Shown: positions 19,351 through 27,741 of the stretch, piece after piece
How the letters are laid out: the number at the start of each line of letters is the position of its first letter
How positions within the stretch are numbered: position 1 is the stretch's first letter
Origin: F1-120-MAGs238 sp964484185
Lineage (GTDB): Bacteria > Planctomycetota > Phycisphaerae > Phycisphaerales > UBA1924
Direction: 5' to 3'
Assembly (NCBI GenBank): GCA_964484185.1
Contig: CAZAEQ010000032.1
Coordinates: 1 to 49,558, forward strand
DNA length: 49,558 nt
Translations under genes and position numbers: made by a program
The notes under the pieces: model-generated
What the model was told of the DNA's origin: nothing
What the model saw: only the letters and a program-made list of their open reading frames with translations
The model's database searches: none

Positions 19351-21714
19351 ATGAGACTTGTATCGTGCTTTGGGGCGTTCAATCAAGGGGTCGCTCTTGT
19401 GGCAGTTGCGGGAATGGCCGCGGCCGCGTTTGGGCAAGCTTCTATCAAGCCGGGAATGGGCGCGATTCCCTATGCCGGCGGCACGACTTTCAGGGTGTGG
19501 GCACCGAATGCGACTTCGGTTGCGGTGTCGGGCGATTTCAATGGCTGGTCGACGAGCACGCCGCTGTATCTTGAGGGCGGGAGCGGGAACTGGTCTGCGG
19601 ATATTGCGGGAGTTGTTGAGGGGGCGAACTACAAGTATTACATCAATGGGCCAGCTGGCGGCGTGTGGCGCATTGATCCGCGGGCGCGGGAAGTGACCAA
19701 CTCATCAGGGAATGGTGTAGTTCGGGCTGATACGTTTGACTGGTCGGTGTATGGCCCGACGGTTACGTTGTTCACAGATGGTTTTGAAACCGGAACGTTT
19801 GGAACGTCGTGGACGCGGAGCGGAACGAGCAGTTGGCGGGTGCAGACGAGTACTACCTATAAGGCAACGGGAACGCGGGGATGTACGTTTGACAGCAGTG
19901 TTTCCAGCAGCTACCAGACGAGTCAGCTTATTTTGACGCTCAACGCGAGCAATCACGGGCAGTTGTCGCTTTCGTACAAAGTGCGGAATGTCGGAGACGA
20001 GACCGATACGGCTGATGGTGTATTTATCTCCGGTAACGGAACAACGTGGACGAAAGTGGACAGCTACCCCGCCATCGGTGCATCGTTCACTACGCGAGTG
20101 GTGAATCTTTCCAGTGCCGCGGCGGCCGCGGGAATTACACCGGGCGCGACGTTCAAGATCAGGTGGCAGGAGTATGACAACTCGCCGCTGGCGAGCGACG
20201 GCGTGGCAATTGATGATGTGACAGTGACGGGACGCTTGAAGAGTCCAAGCTTTACTACGCCGCCGTGGAACGAGATGGTCATTTATCAGATGCACATCGG
20301 CACGTTTAACGACACGGCGGGTGGTTTGCCGGGAACGTTCTCGACGGCCATCAGCAGGCTTGATCAGTTGCAGGCACTGGGAGTGAATGCGGTGCAGGTC
20401 TTGCCGATCAATGAATTCGCAGGAGATTTCTCCTGGGGCTACAACCCGGCGGATCCATTCACGGTTGAATCGATTTACGGCGGGATGAATGAGTACAAGC
20501 GGTTTATCAACGAGGCGCACGCACGCGGGATGGCGGTGATTCAGGATGTGGTGTACAACCACTGGGGACCAAGTGATCTGCCTCATTGGCAGTTTGATGG
20601 GTGGCAGCAGAACAATAAGGGCGGGATTTATTTCTATCAGGATTACCGCTCCAGCACACCGTGGGGAGATACGCGGCCAGATTACGGACGCGGTGAGGTT
20701 CGGACATACATCCGCGACAACGTGCTGATGTGGCTGCAGGAATATCGCGCGGATGGATTGCGATGGGATTCCACGGTCAATATCCGTAACACAAACAATG
20801 GCATGGGTACAGATATTCCCGATGGCTGGAGCCTGATGCAGTATGCCAACAACGAGGTCAATACGTATCAGGGTTGGAAGATATCGATTGCTGAAGACTT
20901 GCAGAACAACGAGTGGATTACCAAGACCACCGGCGCAGGCGGCACGGGATTTGACGCTCAGTGGGATGCACAGTTTGTGCATCCGATTCGTGCGGCGGTG
21001 ATTGAACAGAACGATGCGAACCGGGATATGAATGCGGTGTCGGCAGCGCTGAACGCGAAATACAACGGCGATGCGTTCCAGCGGATTATTTATACCGAGA
21101 GCCATGATGAAGTGGCCAACGGCAAGTCGCGTGTGCCGGAAGAAATCTGGCCCGGCAATGCGGGAAGCTGGGCGAGTAAGAAGCGGTCAACGTTGGGCGG
21201 CGCGCTGGTCATGACTGGCCCGGGAATTCCCATGATTTTTGAGGGTCAGGAAGTGCTGGAGAACGGGTTCTTTGCGGATACGGATCCGGTCGATTGGACC
21301 AAGCTGACTACGTATGCGGGTATTCAGACGATGTATCGCGATCTGGTGCGTCTGCGGCGGAATTGGTACGACACGACGCGGGGCCTGCGCGGTCAGAACA
21401 TCAACGTACACCACATCAACAATACCAATAAGGTGATTGGCTATCACCGCTGGCAGAATGGCGGGGCGAAGGATGATGTGATCGTGCTGTGTAATTTCGG
21501 CACCAATGGGTACGCGAGTTACAACATCGGGCTGCCGCGGGCGGGGACGTGGCGTGTGCGGTTTAACAGTGATTGGAATGGATACTCGGGCGATTTCTCG
21601 AACTGGGCATCGAATGATGTGAATACGACGCCGGGGGCGAAGGATGGCATGGCGCAGAATGCGAATATTGGGATCGGGCCGTACACGGTTGTGATTCTGT
21701 CGCAGGATAATTGA
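19351..21714 (+). CDS. Exported GH13 (alpha-amylase/branching enzyme-like) glucan-active enzyme
   Basis: 787 residues from ATG 19351; a GTG at 19318 adds 11 residues. Signal peptide about 1-30 (...AAAAFGQA). A CBM48/E-set domain follows (about 40-115, TTFRVWAPNATSVAVSGDFN). Next is an inserted beta-sandwich-like domain (about 140-293, starting FETGTFGTSW and ending IDDVTVTG). The GH13 barrel carries region I DVVYNH (399-404), nucleophile Asp473 in LRWDS, acid/base Glu515 in IAEDL, and Asp586 in ESHDE. A C-terminal beta domain ends the protein. CBM48 plus ESHDEV resembles branching enzymes and trehalohydrolases, but an exported form suggests glucan breakdown or modification outside the cytoplasm. 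Confidence 0.88.
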   Translation: MRLVSCFGAFNQGVALVAVAGMAAAAFGQASIKPGMGAIPYAGGTTFRVWAPNATSVAVSGDFNGWSTSTPLYLEGGSGNWSADIAGVVEGANYKYYINGPAGGVWRIDPRAREVTNSSGNGVVRADTFDWSVYGPTVTLFTDGFETGTFGTSWTRSGTSSWRVQTSTTYKATGTRGCTFDSSVSSSYQTSQLILTLNASNHGQLSLSYKVRNVGDETDTADGVFISGNGTTWTKVDSYPAIGASFTTRVVNLSSAAAAAGITPGATFKIRWQEYDNSPLASDGVAIDDVTVTGRLKSPSFTTPPWNEMVIYQMHIGTFNDTAGGLPGTFSTAISRLDQLQALGVNAVQVLPINEFAGDFSWGYNPADPFTVESIYGGMNEYKRFINEAHARGMAVIQDVVYNHWGPSDLPHWQFDGWQQNNKGGIYFYQDYRSSTPWGDTRPDYGRGEVRTYIRDNVLMWLQEYRADGLRWDSTVNIRNTNNGMGTDIPDGWSLMQYANNEVNTYQGWKISIAEDLQNNEWITKTTGAGGTGFDAQWDAQFVHPIRAAVIEQNDANRDMNAVSAALNAKYNGDAFQRIIYTESHDEVANGKSRVPEEIWPGNAGSWASKKRSTLGGALVMTGPGIPMIFEGQEVLENGFFADTDPVDWTKLTTYAGIQTMYRDLVRLRRNWYDTTRGLRGQNINVHHINNTNKVIGYHRWQNGGAKDDVIVLCNFGTNGYASYNIGLPRAGTWRVRFNSDWNGYSGDFSNWASNDVNTTPGAKDGMAQNANIGIGPYTVVILSQDN

Positions 21715-21739
21715 ACGTTTTCTGAAAGTGTGAATATTG

Positions 21740-21770
21740 AAACACCCCGGTTGATGCCGGGGTGTTTTAT
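21740..21770 (+). terminator. Rho-independent terminator of the GH13 gene
   Basis: Perfect 11-bp stem AAACACCCCGG/CCGGGGTGTTT (21740-21750, 21757-21767) followed by T-rich sequence, 26 bp after the stop codon. Confidence 0.85.
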
Positions 21771-21864
21771 ATCGCGAGGAACTTGCTGTTGAACGGTTGA
21801 GAATCGAGGGCAGCGAATCCAAATGTCAATGGCTTAAGCCGGATCGAGGTAAGGTCGGCCCCCG

Positions 21865-22233
21865 TCAAAAAGCCTGTTTGTATGTATTTTGGTGCGCAAT
21901 TAGCGGGCCGATCAACAACCAAGCTTGGGTGACAAGCATGACCCATATCCAGAGAATGATCCTCTCAGGAGTTCGCCACTGACTCGCTCTACTTGAAAAG
22001 GCCAGGTATGCCAGCGCAATTAGTGGACCAACCGTTGCATTTCCAACTAATGCCAAGCTACGAAGTTCCCCTGCGCTTAGACCCAAAATGAGAATCCAAC
22101 TCATGAAACTGAACAACGTAGGAACTATCGGGAACCAAAAATAGGTGTGCAAGGGAATTGGGGAGTAGCGTTGGCGATCTTCAAAACTGAACCTCCCGCA
22201 TTCAGAACATCGCAGCTTCGTTGGGTTGCCCAC
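21865..22233 (-). CDS. Small zinc-ribbon membrane protein (start uncertain)
   Basis: At least 122 residues from a GTG at 22233. The frame reads coding upstream to a TGA at 22305-22303, and this part contains CPHCGYEIVGNPTKL, the first half of a CPxCG...CSECG zinc ribbon whose second half is inside the called gene. The true start must therefore be upstream, yet no ATG, GTG or TTG exists there; an ATC at 22296 is the only near-start. Three to four hydrophobic segments follow the ribbon. The ribbon resembles those of the tandem proteins at 28.8-31.9 kb. It lies just after the stop of the upstream membrane protein gene and is probably coupled to it. Local base composition is AT-richer than its neighbours. 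Confidence 0.6.
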   Translation of the reverse strand: MGNPTKLRCSECGRFSFEDRQRYSPIPLHTYFWFPIVPTLFSFMSWILILGLSAGELRSLALVGNATVGPLIALAYLAFSSRASQWRTPERIILWIWVMLVTQAWLLIGPLIAHQNTYKQAF

Positions 22234-22306
22234 GATCTCGTAACCGCAGTGCGGACACTTGACGGTAGAAACAGAATTGTGGGGGTCGGTATCGATGGTT
22301 GGTCAG

Positions 22307-22588
22307 CTAGCTCTCATAACGGTCCACGAAAAATAGAAGCCAAACGATAATGATGGCAGGTCCTGTAGAAAGGGCAATCGTCCAGAGTGCCACTTTGACG
22401 TTTTTCGACCATTCTTTTCGATGAGATGACATGGTCAACTGAAAACTACACGCAAGGGGACCCGCCAGAAAACAAGTACCCAAGAGCAACCAAGATGGCA
22501 GTCTGGTTGCATTTGAAACAATCGCTGCCGTCGCTATCCAAAGTACCTCCACAAGAACGCTCAGAACTACGAGCCAAATTGCGAGCAT
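22307..22588 (-). CDS. Small membrane protein, unknown
   Basis: 93 residues with three hydrophobic segments (about 1-23, 31-50 and 66-88) and a short charged end (VDRYES). No ribosome site is evident before the ATG at 22588. Its stop lies 2 nt before the stop that opens the zinc-ribbon frame downstream, so the two probably form one transcript. No family was recognised. The 130 bp upstream show nothing further. Confidence 0.5.
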   Translation of the reverse strand: MLAIWLVVLSVLVEVLWIATAAIVSNATRLPSWLLLGTCFLAGPLACSFQLTMSSHRKEWSKNVKVALWTIALSTGPAIIIVWLLFFVDRYES

Positions 22589-22722
22589 CAGCGGTAGGCG
22601 AACTCGAGTTGAGTTTGGGCTATTTGAGACAGCGGGCCTCTTTCATGATCTTGATAAGTTCATTAGTTTTCTTGATGGGCACTTCTCACACGGAATAATC
22701 TACATCAAGAATAGTCTTTGAA

Positions 22723-24054
22723 TTACTCAGGCAGATTGCGGGGAACCTGGCGTGCTTCAAACTCGCGTAACCGTTCTGCCAGCAGCTTTTCCTCACCCCG
22801 GTCTGTGGGGTGGTAGTACTGTTTGTTGACGCCGAGGTAGTCTTGTGTTCCCACTGCGCCGGGCTGATCGTGTGAATAGACGTAACCCTTGGTTCGTTCG
22901 CCTTCGCCCAGCGGGCTTGAGTTTTTGTCCCGGAGGTAGATGGGAACTTCGACGGTGCGGCCTTCTTTGACATCGGTCATGGCTTCGCTGATGGCCATGA
23001 CTGCCGCGTTGCTCTTGGGGCAGAGGGCCAGGAAGCAGGCGGTTTGGGCTAGTGTGATCTGGGCTTCCGGCATGCCGATTCGTTCGATGATGTCGTAGCA
23101 GCTTGATGCGACCATGATGGCGCGAGGTTCGGCGTTGCCGACGTCTTCGCTGGCGAGGATTGCGAGGCGGCGGGCGATGAAGCGGGGATCTTCGCCGCCT
23201 TCGAGCATGCGGGCGATCCAGTAGACGGCGGCGTGCGGGTCGCCGCCGCGGATGGATTTGATCATCGCGCTGGCGAGGTCGAAGTGTTGGTCACCTCCGG
23301 CGGAGTAGAGGACAGCTTTTTGCTGGATCGAGACTTCCGCGGCGGATTTGTCGATGGTGATTGGCTGCGATTGATCACAGGAGTGAACGGCGACTTCAAG
23401 AGCGGTGAGGGCGCGGCGGGCGTCGCCATCGCTTTTTATTGCCCAGACTTCGAGAGCATCATCGGTGATGTTGATGGTGAGATTGCCGTAGCCGCGTTCT
23501 TTGTCGGCGATGGCACGCTTGACTACCAGTTTTATATCCTCGATCGTCAAGGGTTCAAGGCGGAAGAGTGTGCTGCGGCTGACGAGCGCTGAGTTGACGC
23601 TGAAGAGCGGGTTTTCGGTGGTAGCGCCGATGAGGGTAATGAGTCCGCGTTCGACATCGTTGAGGAGAACATCTTGCTGCGAGCGCGAGAAGCGGTGGAT
23701 CTCATCGAGGAAGAGGATGGTGCGGCCGCGGCCGCTGGTGAGGAGGCGATCGGCTTCCTGGATGATTTCGCGGATGCGGGCGACGCCGATGGCCGCAGCA
23801 TTTTCGCGGACGAACTGGCGTTTGGTGTGTTTGGCGACGAGTTCAGCGAGCGTGGTTTTCCCGGTGCCGGGCGGGCCGTGAAGGATGAGTGAGGTGAGGG
23901 CATCGGCCTTGAGCATGCGGCGGAGGAGTTTGCCTTCGCCCAGGATGTGCTGCTGGCCGGCGTATTCATCGATGGTGCGCGGACGCATGCGCATCGCCAG
24001 AGGCATGATGCTGCGGGCGAATTTTTCGCGAGATTCGGCGAAGAGGTCGGGCAC
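22723..24054 (-). CDS. rarA: Replication-associated recombination protein A (AAA+ ATPase RarA/MgsA)
   Basis: 443 residues from the GTG at 24054, chosen because the family begins (M)xDLFAES...PLAxRMRPRTxxEYxGQ exactly as here; the longer frame to 24348 runs through repeats into the divergent plsC-like gene. Walker A GPPGTGKTT (60-68), Walker B LFLDEIHRF, sensor region GATTENP, then the MgsA/WHIP C-terminal domain with GGDPHAAVYWIARMLEGGEDP. It acts in the cytoplasm at stalled replication forks, related to clamp-loader ATPases. It is divergent to the acyltransferase gene and shares a short intergenic region containing two palindromes. Confidence 0.93.
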   Translation of the reverse strand: MPDLFAESREKFARSIMPLAMRMRPRTIDEYAGQQHILGEGKLLRRMLKADALTSLILHGPPGTGKTTLAELVAKHTKRQFVRENAAAIGVARIREIIQEADRLLTSGRGRTILFLDEIHRFSRSQQDVLLNDVERGLITLIGATTENPLFSVNSALVSRSTLFRLEPLTIEDIKLVVKRAIADKERGYGNLTINITDDALEVWAIKSDGDARRALTALEVAVHSCDQSQPITIDKSAAEVSIQQKAVLYSAGGDQHFDLASAMIKSIRGGDPHAAVYWIARMLEGGEDPRFIARRLAILASEDVGNAEPRAIMVASSCYDIIERIGMPEAQITLAQTACFLALCPKSNAAVMAISEAMTDVKEGRTVEVPIYLRDKNSSPLGEGERTKGYVYSHDQPGAVGTQDYLGVNKQYYHPTDRGEEKLLAERLREFEARQVPRNLPE

Positions 24055-24081
24055 GGGGAAGGGTATGACGTGTGAAAGACA

Positions 24082-24135
24082 CACCGGCAAGAGTGCCGGT
24101 GCCACGCCGAATCGGACACCGCCTATGAGGCGGTG
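24082..24135. repeat. Two tandem REP-like palindromes
   Basis: CACCGGCA/TGCCGGTG (24082-24101, 4-nt loop) and CACCGCCT/AGGCGGTG (24117-24135, 3-nt loop). Both are followed by CCAC, as expected for related repeat units in a divergent intergenic gap. Confidence 0.6.
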
Positions 24136-24158
24136 CCACGAGTGCGGTACGATCGGGC

Positions 24159-24863
24159 ATGATGTGGTTGTGTGCGGGGATGCTGTGGTTGGGGCTGGTC
24201 GCGCTGGCGCACTGGGTGCATGACAATCCGCGCGGGGATACTGAGACGGGTTTGTTTTATCGCGGCGAGCAGCTTTACGCGGCGATATTCCATCGACTGA
24301 CGGCGACGGGACAAGAGCACATTCCGGCGGGCAAGACTCCCGGGCCACTGATTGTGATTGTGAATCACACTGCGGGGATTGATCCGATTCTGGTGCAGGC
24401 CGCTATGAAATGTGAGCCGCGGTGGATGATGGGCGCGGATATGGCTGCGCCGGATTTTGACTGGTTCTGGAGATGGAGCGGGATGATTCCGGTGGACCGG
24501 ACCGGAAGTGATCGCACAAGTTTGCGAACGGCGGTGCGGCATGTGGAGAGTGGGGGCGTACTGGGGATTTTTCCGGAAGGGCGGATTGAAAGGCCAGCGC
24601 GGAAGTTGTTGCCATTTATGCCGGGGGTTGGACTGATTGTGAAGAAGACGGGGGCACTCGTGTTGCCGGTGATTTTGCGGGATACGCCGGATTGTGAAGG
24701 GGCGATGGAATCGTTTTTGAAGTTCAGTCGATCGCGGATTGAGTTCAAGCCGGTGATTGATTATCGCGAATCGGGGCTTTCGGCTGAGGGGATTGCCAAG
24801 GATCTTGAGAGTTGCTACGCGGCGTGGACCGGGTGGGAGCGGGCAGAAAGCCCCGAGCGCTGA
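24159..24863 (+). CDS. 1-acyl-glycerol-3-phosphate acyltransferase family protein (PlsC-like)
   Basis: 234 residues with an N-terminal hydrophobic segment. The catalytic HX4D motif is NHTAGIDP (His70, Asp75) and the glycerol-phosphate-binding motif is FPEGRIERP (138-146). It should acylate a lysophospholipid or similar acceptor at the inner membrane, probably in phospholipid synthesis. No strong ribosome site; a -10-like TACGAT lies 5 nt before the ATG. It is monocistronic as far as can be seen. Confidence 0.88.
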   Translation: MMWLCAGMLWLGLVALAHWVHDNPRGDTETGLFYRGEQLYAAIFHRLTATGQEHIPAGKTPGPLIVIVNHTAGIDPILVQAAMKCEPRWMMGADMAAPDFDWFWRWSGMIPVDRTGSDRTSLRTAVRHVESGGVLGIFPEGRIERPARKLLPFMPGVGLIVKKTGALVLPVILRDTPDCEGAMESFLKFSRSRIEFKPVIDYRESGLSAEGIAKDLESCYAAWTGWERAESPER

Positions 24864-24962
24864 GTGCGGTGAGGACGAGCCGGCAGTTGGGCGTTATCGG
24901 CCCTGATTTGCTGTCAGAAACATGCGGCGATTGAGCTAAGGATTCGTATGGAGGGATTTCCC

Positions 24963-26309
24963 ATGCGTGCAGGTATTTTGGCGTTGTGTGTGTTGACCGC
25001 TGCGTTGACTGCCACAGCTGGCGCGGATTTTCGTTATGGATTTTACCGGGCAGAGCGTTGGGGACTGACTGAAGAGAATATCGGTGTGGGGAACTGCACC
25101 GTCGAAGATTTTGAAGATGCGAATCTTGCACCAGGGTTGCAGGTGCGCGTCATTACTGGTAACACGACGTATGGCCCGACGTCAACATTGCCGTCAGTTT
25201 TTGTGACCAATGTCGATAATTTCGGCAGTGCGTTTTTGAATTCGCAATACACAGGTACAGCTGGCCTCGTCAATACGGGCACCAATCAGACTCGTTTTTA
25301 CAACGATGCCAACAATTGGGGAGATATTGAGCTGCAATTCAGCACGCCCGTAAAAGTTGTGGGATTTTCGATGTATCAGAGAGAGGTCTCCACCCGACTG
25401 ATTATTAACGGTGTGGATGTTGGCGAACTGGGAGCGATGACCGGACTACCGACGAGCGGTACCCGCGGCGGCTATGTCGTCATCACCGCGACGGGGAATG
25501 ACGCGATCGCAACACTCAAGCTGGATAATCAAAGTGGCGATGGATTTGTGATTGATAATCTCGCCTTTTCCGATGTACCAAGTCCGGAAATCGAAATCAG
25601 CGGCTTTCCTGTGTGGCAGACTCCGGACTCGGTGATTGGTCTTGAGCGCGCGGCGATTGAGACTTTTGAATCGGTGACGCTGAATCCGCGCGTCAGAGTT
25701 GGCTGGGAGGCCCGAGGCGGATTCACGCCCGCCAGCAACACCTTGCCCGCGGTCTTCGATCCTGTAGTGAGCGATCCATTCGGCAATGCATTTGATTCTG
25801 GCATCTGGGATGGCACGCGTGGCGTTATCAGCGGCCGCAATAACGCAACGTACAACTATACAGATGGGACCAACTGGGGCGACATCTTTTTCTCGTTCAA
25901 TCCGCCGCTGCATACTCTGGGAATGAGTGTGCAGCAGATGGAGGGGAATTCACGGTTGGTGATTAACGGGCGCGATGTTGGAACGTTCAGTCAGCGGACC
26001 TCACTGACGCCCGGTGCTGGTCGTCAGGGGTATATGAAGATCATCACTCCTGGTCTGGCCGGCATCGAAAGTGTTCGATTCAACAACTTCCGTTCGGGCT
26101 CGGCGGGTGATGGCTTCATATTTGACCACCTGGCCATGCGAGGTTGTGGCGCCGATTTCAATGAAGATGGCGTGGTCGATTTCTTTGATTATCTTGACTT
26201 TGTCGAGGCATTCGCTTCTAACGCTCCCGGCGCGGACTACAACGCGGACAGCGTGATCGATTTCTTTGACTATCTGGATTTCGTCGCCGCATTCAGTTCT
26301 GACTGTTGA
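24963..26309 (+). CDS. Secreted duplicated-domain protein with two dockerin-like motifs
   Basis: 448 residues from ATG 24963, preceded by GGAGGG at ideal distance (an ATG at 24948 would add 5 residues). Signal peptide MRAGILALCVLTAALTATAGA. Two homologous domains follow, about 30-210 and 220-400, each with a VEDFED/IETFES start, GN(A/T)F, T.GLV/TRGVIS, NNWGDI/TNWGDI, RL(I/V)ING(V/R)DVG and a final DGF(V/I)(I/F)D(N/H)LA; these look like beta-sandwich, possibly ligand-binding, domains. The C-terminus has two dockerin-like blocks (ADFNEDGVVDFFDYLDFV, ADYNADSVIDFFDYLDFV) and a last Cys. Extracellular; exact role unknown. Confidence 0.85.
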   Translation: MRAGILALCVLTAALTATAGADFRYGFYRAERWGLTEENIGVGNCTVEDFEDANLAPGLQVRVITGNTTYGPTSTLPSVFVTNVDNFGSAFLNSQYTGTAGLVNTGTNQTRFYNDANNWGDIELQFSTPVKVVGFSMYQREVSTRLIINGVDVGELGAMTGLPTSGTRGGYVVITATGNDAIATLKLDNQSGDGFVIDNLAFSDVPSPEIEISGFPVWQTPDSVIGLERAAIETFESVTLNPRVRVGWEARGGFTPASNTLPAVFDPVVSDPFGNAFDSGIWDGTRGVISGRNNATYNYTDGTNWGDIFFSFNPPLHTLGMSVQQMEGNSRLVINGRDVGTFSQRTSLTPGAGRQGYMKIITPGLAGIESVRFNNFRSGSAGDGFIFDHLAMRGCGADFNEDGVVDFFDYLDFVEAFASNAPGADYNADSVIDFFDYLDFVAAFSSDC

Positions 26310-26332
26310 AAGTGACTGACAGGTGATGTCGC

Positions 26333-27211
26333 TTAGTCCTTTTGAACTGCTTCTACGGCACGCAGGCAGCGGATGTGTTCGGCGACATCGTGGACGCGGA
26401 AGAGTCGTGCGCCTGCGAGGTAGTGCATGATGCTGAGGGCGAGCGTGCCGGGGAGGCGTTCATCGGGCATGGAACTTTGACCGAGGCTGACGCGGCCGAC
26501 GAAGCTTTTTCGCGAGAGGGCGGAGAGGACGGGGTAGCCGAGGGAAATGAGGGAAGGTGTGCCGCGGATGAGGCGGAGATTATCTTCTACGGATTTACCG
26601 AAACCCAGTCCGGGATCGATGATGATGGATGCTGGGTTGATTCCAGCGGACACTGCGGCGTCGGCGCGGGACTTGAGGAATGTCGCGACATCAGCGACGA
26701 CGTCGGTGTATTGCGGCGGTTCGTGGTAGCGATCGGAGTAGGAATCGCGTGCAGGGTCGACGAGGCGGTGCATGAGAATGATGCCGCATTTTTTCTCGGC
26801 TATCAGTGGCAACATGTTTTCGTCGGCGGTGCCAGCGGAAACATCATTGATGCAATCTGCTCCGGCTTCGAGGCAGGCGCGGGCGACGCGGCTGCTGGTG
26901 GTGTCGATCGAGATTGGAAAATTGGTGAGGCGGTTGCCCGCAGCGCGGATGGCGGAAATGATGGGGACGAGGCGGTCGATTTGTTGTTGAGGGGCCACGG
27001 GATCGGCGCCGGGGCGTGTGGACTCGCCGCCAAGATCGAGGATATCGGCACCATCGCCGACTGCGCGGAAAATGGAATCGAGGGCGGATTCAGGAGTTTC
27101 GCTGCGGCTGGCGGCGTAAAAACTGTCGGGCGTGAGGTTGATGATGGCCATGATCCTGGGCCGATCAAGCACCAGAGAAGCGCGGGGCGAGAGTGTCCAG
27201 GTGTGAGTCAC
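26333..27211 (-). CDS. folP: Dihydropteroate synthase
   Basis: 292 residues. The pterin-binding TIM barrel begins with MAIINLTPDSF (21-31) and includes DLGGESTRPG (59-68), SIDTTSSRVA, INDVSAG, DPGLGFGK and the final LSRKSFVG block. It condenses 6-hydroxymethyl-dihydropterin pyrophosphate with p-aminobenzoate in folate synthesis. GTG start at 27211, with a -10-like TACGCT 7 nt upstream and no ribosome site. It lies 23 bp after the unknown membrane protein gene and is probably the last gene of a pdxA-led group. Confidence 0.95.
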   Translation of the reverse strand: MTHTWTLSPRASLVLDRPRIMAIINLTPDSFYAASRSETPESALDSIFRAVGDGADILDLGGESTRPGADPVAPQQQIDRLVPIISAIRAAGNRLTNFPISIDTTSSRVARACLEAGADCINDVSAGTADENMLPLIAEKKCGIILMHRLVDPARDSYSDRYHEPPQYTDVVADVATFLKSRADAAVSAGINPASIIIDPGLGFGKSVEDNLRLIRGTPSLISLGYPVLSALSRKSFVGRVSLGQSSMPDERLPGTLALSIMHYLAGARLFRVHDVAEHIRCLRAVEAVQKD

Positions 27212-27234
27212 AGGCGGAAGCGTAGGAGTTTGAT

Positions 27235-27711
27235 TCAGTTGTGCTTAGGCAGTTTTGCGAGCATGTCGGTGATGTACTTCTGAAATTCGTTGTGCATGAG
27301 CTTCATGGACGGGTTGTTGAACATGCGCTGGAAGGAAGGTTCGGCCTCGATGGCGCGCATGCGCTCGACCCAGGAAGTGTAATAGTCATCGGGGAGCTGA
27401 CCTTGCTTGTGGCTGAACCAGACGATCTCAAAGACCGAGAGTTGCATGAGCACGAAGAAGTACTCGCGGATCTCGGCATCACTTCCGAGTTCTTTGACAT
27501 CATCGCGGAAAACTTTGGCGAGGGCGGGATCGTCGACACGCATGCGGCGGAGCTGCATCTGCAGTTCGACGAGTTTGGTGAAGTTGGCAACGTATTGCGA
27601 GCGGCGGTAGTTCTTGAACTGGATTGCACCGTAGAGGAACGAGCCGGCGATGCAGAGCGAGGTGATCGCCTGCAGAATGATTTGGATTTCTTGAAGTGAG
27701 AGAATTGGCAT
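27235..27711 (-). CDS. Membrane-anchored protein of unknown function
   Basis: 158 residues. One N-terminal hydrophobic segment (about 8-30) is followed by a helical, charged cytoplasmic-looking region with QYVANFTKLVELQMQLRRMR and conserved-looking aromatic residues. The form (one anchor followed by a helical region of about 120 residues) resembles several DUFs, but I cannot name one with confidence. Located between pdxA and folP with gaps of about 30 and 23 bp, so likely co-transcribed. Confidence 0.7.
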   Translation of the reverse strand: MPILSLQEIQIILQAITSLCIAGSFLYGAIQFKNYRRSQYVANFTKLVELQMQLRRMRVDDPALAKVFRDDVKELGSDAEIREYFFVLMQLSVFEIVWFSHKQGQLPDDYYTSWVERMRAIEAEPSFQRMFNNPSMKLMHNEFQKYITDMLAKLPKHN

Positions 27712-27741
27712 GGCAGAGGGTAGCGAATGCGCCAGGCTGTT

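Noticed and set aside
19705..21105. 466-residue minus-strand frame
   Set aside because: Antisense to the GH13 gene, which carries all catalytic motifs.
24055..24348. N-terminal extension of rarA
   Set aside because: It crosses two palindromes and overlaps the divergent acyltransferase gene; the RarA family begins at the GTG at 24054.
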